A DNA stretch of 12,991 nt from an uncultured Pirellula sp. GTDB lineage: Bacteria; Planctomycetota; Planctomycetia; Pirellulales; Pirellulaceae. The stretch spans positions 1 through 12,991 of the forward strand of contig CAILTZ010000718.1 in NCBI GenBank assembly GCA_903837255.1, read 5' to 3'. Below the pieces are notes generated by a model that worked only from the letters and a program-made list of their open reading frames with translations, had not been told where the DNA came from and did no database searches. The position numbers and the translations under genes are program-made. Shown piece by piece: positions 7,862 through 12,991 of the stretch (position 1 is the stretch's first letter; every line of letters starts with the position of its first letter).

Positions 7862-7884
7862 GGTCTAAAAGGTCTCAACGGTCT
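7862..7884. repeat. Three GGTCT pentamers spaced 9 bp apart in a convergent gap
   Basis: GGTCT begins at 7862, 7871 and 7880, spanning most of the 28-base gap between the nfeD and oleC stops and the last codon of oleC. No inverted repeat or terminator hairpin is evident here. The spacing may be chance. Confidence 0.35.
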
Positions 7885-9566
7885 TTGTTTTTAAGCCACT
7901 GCGTGAGTTGCTCTCGGAAGATTTTCGAGTTGTGCCGGATGTCGGTCGGGAGTCGCCCGGGATAGACTTCGAAGGCATCGATATCGATGCTTGGGTGGTG
8001 CTCCTTGAGCAACGCTTGCCACTGCAGTTGCGCGGTGACCAGGTCGGCTCGCAGGCTCTTTCGGTGTTCGGGCCAAGGCTCGACGATCACAACGGGCTGT
8101 TGATGATCGCCTTGGCCTCGAGGGACCAAAGCGCTTCGGTAGACACTAGGATGCGTATTGACCACCGCTTCGATCGGCTCGGTAAAGATCGGGCCTTGGG
8201 CCGTCCTGATACGATGGCTTTTGCGACCGCAGAACCAAAATCGGTCGGAGGAATCCAGATAGCCAACATCCCCCATACGATGCCACACCAGCGGCTGTCC
8301 ATCGGGCTCGTGCCCGAGGACTTTGTGAAGTGCGTTTTGATCAGTCCGGGTGATGTACCTATGGGTCACGCTAGGACTGCAGACCATCAGTTCCCCGATT
8401 TGACCGGGAGTGACTTCGCGGATTTGTTCGATCGACGCGACCGGTTCATCGGTGATCTCGATCACTTTCCAGTGGACTTGGGCAAAGCGGTTGCCGACGC
8501 AGGTTCCATGTCCCTGTTGGGTGCGAAGGTGCGTTTCTTGCAAAACTTCGCGAGACTCGATCGATGCGACAGGGAGTGCCTCGGTCGCACCGTAGGGGGT
8601 GAACATCTGGCCAGCAGGATCGATCGCCGAGCGGATCTGCTCGAGGACTCGGCTAGGGACCGGCGCCCCGGCGCTTAGGACCAGTCGCAAGCTCTCCATG
8701 CCGCGCCCAGTGGATTGGCAATAACGACCGATTTTGGTCCAAAGGGCGGGTGATCCAAAAGACTGGTTGATTTGCCATTGATCGATCGCATCGAGCAGTC
8801 GGGGTGGATCGACGTCAGCCGGTCGAGTCGGATCCATGTCGGGCAAGATTGTGCTCGTGCCCATGACGGCGTTGAAGAGCCCAAAGAGCGGAAAGCCACT
8901 TAAGTCCTTTCCACCTGGCTCAATTCCGTAGTGCTGCGAGATCATATCGATCTGCGCATGAAAGGTTTGATGGGTGTATTGGACACCCTTCGGAGGCCCG
9001 GTGCTGCCGGTCGTAAAGATGATGGCAGCCGAGTCTTGCAAACGTGTTTCGGGTGGACGAAAGCGATTTGCAGGGGTGGCTTCAAGCTGTGCCAAACTCG
9101 GGGCAGGGAGAAACCCGAAACGACGACCTACGGTGACGTTGAACTTGGCGTTTGGAAAAAGACCCCTTTTAGCCTTGAGGATGGCTTGGGCAAGCGGGAT
9201 TGCGACGAATCCATCGGGATGGGTATCGGCTAAGCACTCCAGGAGGTTCTTGCGTCCCATCCCGGGGTCGACCAGCACCAGCGTGGCTCCGGTTTTTAGC
9301 AGAGCAAAGACCAGGGCGATGAAGTCTTCGCCAAAGCGAACCAGCAAGGCGATTCGGTGATTGGGTCCGATCCCCATGGTCTGCATGCCGGCTGCGATCG
9401 AGCTTGAACGCTCGTCGAGGTCCCGCAAGGAGATCGAGTGGTAGCAACGAGCGGTCCCTTGGCGATGCGAACCGGTGGGAGTTGCGATGCCCAGCAGATC
9501 TGCATGTGCGGCTGCTTGGGCGGTTAACCGCAATCCCACGTTCGAGTTCAAAACGCTGTGGGTCAT
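7875..9566 (-). CDS. oleC: OleC-like beta-lactone synthetase / fatty acyl-AMP ligase (ANL family)
   Basis: This 563-residue cytoplasmic ANL-superfamily enzyme activates a carboxylate with ATP. The AMP-binding P-loop is at 184-194 (FTTGSTGPPKG), followed by YGATEA (A5-type), MGDVGYLD (A7-type) and GRKSHRI (A8-type). The C-terminal catalytic Lys548 lies in DIRHNSKIFRE. The RHNSKI ending is typical of OleC enzymes, which turn beta-hydroxy fatty acids from OleA/OleD into beta-lactones during long-chain olefin synthesis. An ordinary acyl-CoA ligase is the main alternative, and NCBI-style naming would be 'fatty acid CoA ligase family protein'. The gene lies 6 bases after the DUF2141 stop, so the two are probably cotranscribed. 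No oleA, oleB or oleD is visible in the window. The ATG start is set by the closeness of that upstream stop; no strong ribosome-binding site is seen. Confidence 0.88.
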   Translation of the reverse strand: MTHSVLNSNVGLRLTAQAAAHADLLGIATPTGSHRQGTARCYHSISLRDLDERSSSIAAGMQTMGIGPNHRIALLVRFGEDFIALVFALLKTGATLVLVDPGMGRKNLLECLADTHPDGFVAIPLAQAILKAKRGLFPNAKFNVTVGRRFGFLPAPSLAQLEATPANRFRPPETRLQDSAAIIFTTGSTGPPKGVQYTHQTFHAQIDMISQHYGIEPGGKDLSGFPLFGLFNAVMGTSTILPDMDPTRPADVDPPRLLDAIDQWQINQSFGSPALWTKIGRYCQSTGRGMESLRLVLSAGAPVPSRVLEQIRSAIDPAGQMFTPYGATEALPVASIESREVLQETHLRTQQGHGTCVGNRFAQVHWKVIEITDEPVASIEQIREVTPGQIGELMVCSPSVTHRYITRTDQNALHKVLGHEPDGQPLVWHRMGDVGYLDSSDRFWFCGRKSHRIRTAQGPIFTEPIEAVVNTHPSVYRSALVPRGQGDHQQPVVIVEPWPEHRKSLRADLVTAQLQWQALLKEHHPSIDIDAFEVYPGRLPTDIRHNSKIFREQLTQWLKNKDR

Positions 9567-9572
9567 CGATTT

Positions 9573-10277
9573 CTATTGGATCTTGATTTCGATCCGCTTG
9601 GTCGTTTTCGATTCGTCGCCGTCGACTGAAAACGAGACTTCGTGGAATTTCGGGGGCCCGAATCCACGTTTTGGGTTGTTGGAAAAACCGTAAGGTTCGG
9701 TGGGGATACCGAAGGCGTTTTTATCGAGCTTGTCATTGCCGTTTTCATCGTGGTGTGCAGAAACAGCCCAGCGAGTCTGAGGACTTTGCATCGCTGATGC
9801 TTCGAGCTCGATGGTCCAGACCAATGGCCCCTGGTTTGGCGCATCAAGCGTCTCTTTGGCAAAGGCCTTTTCGGGTTGGTTGAATCCCTCTTGGTTGCGG
9901 TACAGGGCTAGGCGGCAACGGCCGTCTGAACCCGCAAAGCCCAGGACCTCGACGGCCAGAGTCGCCCCGCCTGTTGAGGCTAGCTTTGTTGAGCCTTGCT
10001 TTGTGGGGACTCGATCCAACGGCACCTCGGGTTGCGGTTCATCGGGTGCAGGTTCCCGACTGGCTATGGGCTCTGCCGGCACCCGGAGTGCGGGGTTGTT
10101 GGGAGGCAAGCTCGAGGATGGTTGGTTGGGATTGCACCCAGGGAAAACCGTCGTCAGAAGACTCAAGAGAAGTTTTGGGGACAGGTTGCGGGGGTCCCCC
10201 AGGTCGATTCGGCTGGCTTTTAAGGGGTACTGGGCTTTCAGAAAAGGCCTTGAGTCGTTGAGCAGGTTGATTTTCAA
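9573..10277 (-). CDS. DUF2141 domain protein, predicted lipoprotein
   Basis: The protein is 234 residues if begun at the TTG at 10277. Residues about 105-230 match the DUF2141 pattern: a beta-rich start, then HHDENGNDKLD (175-185), FGIPTEPYGFSNNP and FGPPKF. The DENGNDKLD loop looks like a calcium-binding loop. The function of the family is not known. A hydrophobic run LLLSLLTTVFPGC ends at Cys48 and resembles a lipoprotein signal; residues 49-100 are Pro-rich, as in a linker. The 30 residues before that run are unusual for a signal peptide and the only upstream start codon is TTG, so the true start may be further in. Leu32 (CTG at 10184) would give a normal lipoprotein leader. It is first in a two-gene unit with oleC, so a role at the envelope linked to that lipid product is possible but unproven. 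Confidence 0.82.
   Translation of the reverse strand: MKINLLNDSRPFLKAQYPLKASRIDLGDPRNLSPKLLLSLLTTVFPGCNPNQPSSSLPPNNPALRVPAEPIASREPAPDEPQPEVPLDRVPTKQGSTKLASTGGATLAVEVLGFAGSDGRCRLALYRNQEGFNQPEKAFAKETLDAPNQGPLVWTIELEASAMQSPQTRWAVSAHHDENGNDKLDKNAFGIPTEPYGFSNNPKRGFGPPKFHEVSFSVDGDESKTTKRIEIKIQ
10190..10200. repeat. 11-bp G5/C5 palindrome near the DUF2141 N-terminus
   Basis: GGGGGTCCCCC is a perfect inverted repeat about one base. It lies just upstream of the possible internal CTG start at 10184 of the DUF2141 gene. It may be chance in a coding region; it could affect translation of that start. Confidence 0.3.
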
Positions 10278-10345
10278 GCCTCTTGGCGATGAGCGTAAGG
10301 TTGCCGGAAATTGACTTTTATTGAGTACACCGGCGGTTGGGGAAC

Positions 10346-10354
10346 TGCTAAGAT
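10346..10354 (+). promoter_or_regulatory. Candidate extended -10 box for the alpha-toroid gene
   Basis: TGCTAAGAT combines an extended TGn motif with TAAGAT (four of six to TATAAT), 81 bases before the ATG at 10436. The surroundings (GCTAAGATATTAACG) resemble GCTAGAATAACG before pyk. TTGACT at 10311 is too far away to be its -35. Confidence 0.35.
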
Positions 10355-10426
10355 ATTAACGGGTTTTCGATACAAATCGTAGCCTTAAATAGCTCATCTT
10401 GCATTTCTTATCCTAGACCGATCCTT

Positions 10427-10432
10427 AGGTGG
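10427..10432 (+). promoter_or_regulatory. Ribosome-binding site of the alpha-toroid gene
   Basis: AGGTGG lies 3 bases before the ATG at 10436, with its AGG core 6 bases away. It supports this start. Confidence 0.45.
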
Positions 10433-10435
10433 TGC

Positions 10436-12235
10436 ATGTCCAGTTCCGGCGAGAATAGCGAACGCGAAAATCCAAATCGCGAGGATCTGAATCGATTGGA
10501 TGTTGGATTGTCTGCATCCGAGTCGGCACGGTCTACCAAGAAGGACTCGGACAAGCCAGTCGTTGAGCCTTCGGCCAAGTCACCTGCAGAGGCAACCAAG
10601 GCTACGGTGGCTAGTACTGCCAAGAAAGGGGTAACGGCCAGTTCCAAGCCGGCCAGTTCCAAGCCGGCCGGCGCGGCTGCTGAAAACCCTGCGGCGAAAA
10701 CTCCGACTCAGCAAACTGAGGAACCACGCCGCAAGAAGAGCGGTTTTTGGAATGCGGCACCCAGTTGGCTCATCAGCACGGTCATCCACGTCGCGGCGAT
10801 CTTGGGGCTTGCTGCATGGAACATCGAGCCCCTGAAAAAAGAGATCAATCTGCTTTTGAACATCGGCGAGCAAGCTGGCAATGAATCCGACGCGCTCGAA
10901 GAGTTTTCGATGGACAACGCATCGGCCCAGGTGCAATCCGACAACACCGAAGATAGTCCATCGGATGTCCCGAACGTTGAACCTTCGGCAGTGGATGCCA
11001 AGGTAGAGGTCGACATGAGTTCCATGGTGGCAGATGCCCCAGCGGTGTCTGTATCGGGACTGAGCGAATCGTTAGCCCCGGCATCTGGGATCGCCGCTCA
11101 GAGCAGCGCCGCGATGCGAGCAGGTCTCAACAGTCGATCCAGTGAGACCAAGCGAGATCTGCTCAAGAAGTTCGGTGGTACGACCGAGACCGAGCGCGCT
11201 GTATCGATGTCTTTGAAGTGGCTGGCTGAGCATCAGAATCCAGAGACCGGGGCTTGGACCTGGTCTCACTCACTGGTCTGCGGAGGCAAATGCGACCGGC
11301 CAGGCAATCGGACCCGAAGTCTCAACGGAGCCACAGGCATGGCCCTGATGTGCTTTTTGGGGGCAGGCCAAACGCATATGGAAGGTGAGTACAAAGAAAC
11401 GGTCTTCAAAGGACTGAGTTTTCTGATCAACAGCATGAAAGTCCAAGGCGGCTATGGAGCTTGGTGGGTCGGTGCAGGCGGGAGCGGGCTCGACGACATG
11501 TACGGCCACGGGATCGCTGCGATCGCCATGTGCGAGGCGTACGGGATGACCCGAGATCCGCGTCTGAGGGAAGCGGCTCAGTTGGGAATCAATTATCTAA
11601 CTCCAGCCCAAAATCCTCAGACCGGCGGCTGGCATTACTCCCCTTTCATCCAAGACAAAATGCCCGGGGATACTTCGGTCGTCGGCTGGCAGATGATGGC
11701 GATCAAAAGCGCTGCGATGTCGGGACTCGATTACGACATCGATACGGTTCGCCGCGCCAATTTCTTCCTCGATACCATGATGGTACCTGGTGGTTTCGGT
11801 TACCACTACAGCATGGATTCCAAGAAACAAGATCCGCTGGGCTATCGGCCAGCGATGACCGCTTGTGGTGTCCTGTGCCGAATGTACTCGGGTTGGAAAA
11901 AAGACGAACCATCGATCAAAGCCGCTGCGAGCAAGTTCGCCGAACAGGGACCCAGCAAGTCCGATATCTATTACAACTACTACGCCACTCAGGTGATGAA
12001 ACAATACGGTGGAGCGGAGTGGGAGTCTTGGAACACCCGCATGCGAGATCAATTGGTCAGCAGCCAAGTCCAAACCGGTCATGGCCAAGGAAGCTGGTTT
12101 GTTGAGGACGGGCATTCCACAGACAGTGGTGGTCGACTCTACAGCACCTGCATGTCAACCATGATGCTCGAAGTCTACTACCGCTATATGCCATTGTATG
12201 CCGAGCAAGCCGAAGAAGATGCGTTCAAGCTCTAG
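10436..12235 (+). CDS. Membrane-anchored alpha-toroid protein (prenyltransferase/squalene-cyclase-like repeats)
   Basis: The 599-residue product has three parts. Residues 1-105 are a hydrophilic, probably disordered region rich in Ser, Ala, Pro and Lys, followed by basic EPRRKK. One membrane helix lies at about 111-130. A Ser/Asp/Glu-rich acidic linker (about 140-230) leads to an alpha/alpha-toroid domain from about 235 to 590. The positive-inside rule puts the basic tail in the cytoplasm and the toroid outside it. QW-like repeat motifs are visible: QNPETGAW (267-274), QNPQTGGW (392-399) and QVQTGHGQGSW (544-554). The DXDD motif of squalene-hopene cyclases is absent, as are classical prenyltransferase features, so a terpene-cyclase name would be misleading. 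Such proteins are common in planctomycetes and have no assigned role that I know of. The toroid may bind or process a substrate at the membrane surface. AmrS follows after 30 bases, so the genes may be cotranscribed. Confidence 0.9.
   Translation: MSSSGENSERENPNREDLNRLDVGLSASESARSTKKDSDKPVVEPSAKSPAEATKATVASTAKKGVTASSKPASSKPAGAAAENPAAKTPTQQTEEPRRKKSGFWNAAPSWLISTVIHVAAILGLAAWNIEPLKKEINLLLNIGEQAGNESDALEEFSMDNASAQVQSDNTEDSPSDVPNVEPSAVDAKVEVDMSSMVADAPAVSVSGLSESLAPASGIAAQSSAAMRAGLNSRSSETKRDLLKKFGGTTETERAVSMSLKWLAEHQNPETGAWTWSHSLVCGGKCDRPGNRTRSLNGATGMALMCFLGAGQTHMEGEYKETVFKGLSFLINSMKVQGGYGAWWVGAGGSGLDDMYGHGIAAIAMCEAYGMTRDPRLREAAQLGINYLTPAQNPQTGGWHYSPFIQDKMPGDTSVVGWQMMAIKSAAMSGLDYDIDTVRRANFFLDTMMVPGGFGYHYSMDSKKQDPLGYRPAMTACGVLCRMYSGWKKDEPSIKAAASKFAEQGPSKSDIYYNYYATQVMKQYGGAEWESWNTRMRDQLVSSQVQTGHGQGSWFVEDGHSTDSGGRLYSTCMSTMMLEVYYRYMPLYAEQAEEDAFKL
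10636..10665 (+). repeat. 15-bp tandem duplication in the disordered tail of the toroid protein
   Basis: GGCCAGTTCCAAGCC occurs twice head to tail (10636-10650 and 10651-10665). It is in frame and encodes a repeated ASSKP in the Lys/Ala/Ser/Pro-rich N-terminal tail. It is typical of replication slippage in a low-constraint region. Confidence 0.85.
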
Positions 12236-12265
12236 GATACCCTAACAATCCAGGCACTCTCAACG

Positions 12266-12991
12266 ATGAATCAGCTCGCAGCTGGTCGTTGGTGGCACAT
12301 CGATCAAGATACCCAGGAGCATGATCCAAAAAGGATCGTCTGCGACCTGTGCCCCAGGCAATGCCGCATGAAGGAAGGGGATCGAGGCTTTTGCTTTGTT
12401 CGCAAGATCGAGCACGGACAGATGGTGCTCGATACCTATGGAAAAAGCACCGGTTTTTGCATCGATCCCATCGAGAAAAAACCGCTCAATCATTTCTACC
12501 CAGGCACGAGCGTCCTGTCCTTTGGCACCGCAGGTTGCAATCTCGGTTGCCAGTTCTGTCAAAACTGGGACATCAGCAAGTCCAAAGAGGTGGCTAAACT
12601 CAGCAGCCAAGCCACTCCAGAGTCGATTGCCCGTGCCGCAAAAGCCTACGCCTGCCGCAGCGTCGCCTTTACCTACAACGATCCGGTCATCTGGGCAGAG
12701 TACGCCATCGATACCGCCAAGGCTTGCAGGGATCAAGGCATCGCGACAGTGGCCGTCACCGCCGGTTACATGATGCCCGAGCCTCGGCGCGAATTCTATC
12801 AATGGATGGATGCTGCCAACGTCGATTTAAAAGCATTCTCAGAGGATTTCTATCGCAAAATCACTTACTCACACCTCGAGCCAGTCCTCGATACGCTCCG
12901 CTATCTCAAGCATGAAACCGACGTTTGGTTTGAGATCACCAACCTGGTGATCCCTGCGGCGAACGACTCGGCCGATGAGCTTCATCGCAGG
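12266..12991 (+). CDS. amrS: AmrS: AmmeMemoRadiSam-system radical SAM enzyme, 3' partial
   Basis: The frame is open from the ATG at 12266 to the window end (242 codons, no stop), so the C-terminus is missing. The radical SAM motif is Cys91-x3-Cys95-x2-Cys98 in GTAGCNLGCQFCQNW, which binds the 4Fe-4S cluster and S-adenosylmethionine. An extra N-terminal set, Cys26, Cys29, Cys33 (CDLCPRQC) and Cys43 (GFC), is characteristic of AmrS and related PflA-like enzymes. Further family-like stretches are FYPGTSVLSFGT, FTYNDPVIWAEY, TAGYM and NVDLKAF. AmrS usually occurs with a Memo protein (AmrB) and an AMMECR1 protein (AmrA); any such genes would lie past the window end. The reaction of the system is not established. 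It starts 30 bases after the toroid stop with only a weak AGG upstream. A 180-residue frame on the opposite strand is its shadow. Confidence 0.93.
   Translation, partial: MNQLAAGRWWHIDQDTQEHDPKRIVCDLCPRQCRMKEGDRGFCFVRKIEHGQMVLDTYGKSTGFCIDPIEKKPLNHFYPGTSVLSFGTAGCNLGCQFCQNWDISKSKEVAKLSSQATPESIARAAKAYACRSVAFTYNDPVIWAEYAIDTAKACRDQGIATVAVTAGYMMPEPRREFYQWMDAANVDLKAFSEDFYRKITYSHLEPVLDTLRYLKHETDVWFEITNLVIPAANDSADELHRR

Larger units (their letters stand above)
10278..10435. other. Divergent intergenic region between the DUF2141-oleC pair and the toroid gene
   Basis: This 158-base gap is more AT-rich than its surroundings on its right side. It should hold promoters for both directions. The + strand box is described separately; on the - strand I see no convincing -35/-10 pair. 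A short inverted repeat CGAT-ACAA-ATCG (10368-10379) is the only other structure noticed. Confidence 0.6.

Noticed and set aside
7908..8678. 256-residue + strand frame opposite oleC
   Set aside because: It is a shadow of the ligase, whose AMP-binding and C-terminal lysine motifs read through this stretch on the - strand.
10311..10316. TTGACT as a -35 box for the toroid gene
   Set aside because: A 17-base spacer leads to CGGTTG, not a -10. The better -10 at 10349 is 32 bases away.
10436..12235. Squalene-hopene cyclase
   Set aside because: QW-like repeats are present, but the DXDD catalytic motif is not found (the nearest is DYDID), and the layout with a single membrane helix and long disordered arms does not fit.
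12260..12802. 180-residue - strand frame at the right end
   Set aside because: It lies opposite amrS, which has the complete radical SAM cysteine motif and reads open to the window end.
1..12991. CRISPR array, insertion sequence, tRNA or rRNA gene
   Set aside because: I saw no regularly spaced direct repeats, transposase motifs, terminal inverted repeats or RNA-gene signatures on either strand; the only tandem repeats are the short in-frame ones reported.

Overview
The window looks like chromosomal DNA of a planctomycete, probably Pirellulaceae-like. The evidence is the mix of families: a secreted sulfatase, an esterase/SMP-30 fusion, a very long two-part NfeD protein, a membrane-anchored alpha-toroid (prenyltransferase/squalene-cyclase repeat) protein, an OleC-type AMP ligase and an AmrS radical SAM enzyme. 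Base composition is moderately GC-rich, ribosome-binding sites are weak, and long antisense open frames are common. This placement is inferred from gene content; no rRNA or other marker is present. I see no mobile element, tRNA, rRNA or CRISPR array.

Layout. (1) Positions 1-3881, + strand: a 5'-truncated gene for a tandem-esterase plus SMP-30/gluconolactonase protein overlaps by one base (TAATG) with a secreted type I sulfatase. The pair is a likely translationally coupled unit for breaking down esterified, sulfated carbohydrate outside the cytoplasm. (2) 4031-5470, + strand: a single pyruvate kinase whose active-site signature is the lysine-containing type associated with K+-independent enzymes. 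(3) 5573-7846, + strand: a long NfeD protein with two ClpP-like halves, both without the expected catalytic serine, followed by membrane helices and an OB-fold tail. (4) 10277-7875, - strand: a DUF2141 predicted lipoprotein followed after 6 bases by an OleC-like beta-lactone synthetase/acyl-AMP ligase; this pair converges on nfeD. (5) 10436-12991, + strand, divergent from (4): a membrane-anchored alpha-toroid protein, then after 30 bases an AmrS radical SAM gene that runs off the window end.

No stretch above 300 bases lacks a gene. The largest gaps are 10278-10435 (divergent promoter region), 3882-4030 and 5471-5572. A TAGAAT/TAAGAT box recurs in these gaps upstream of pyk, nfeD and the toroid gene and may be the -10 element.

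Most of the window is ordinary housekeeping and envelope gene content. The points most worth following are the internally duplicated esterase fused to a lactonase-type propeller and coupled to a sulfatase, the doubly serine-less NfeD, the lysine-type pyruvate kinase, and the OleC gene without oleA, oleB or oleD beside it.
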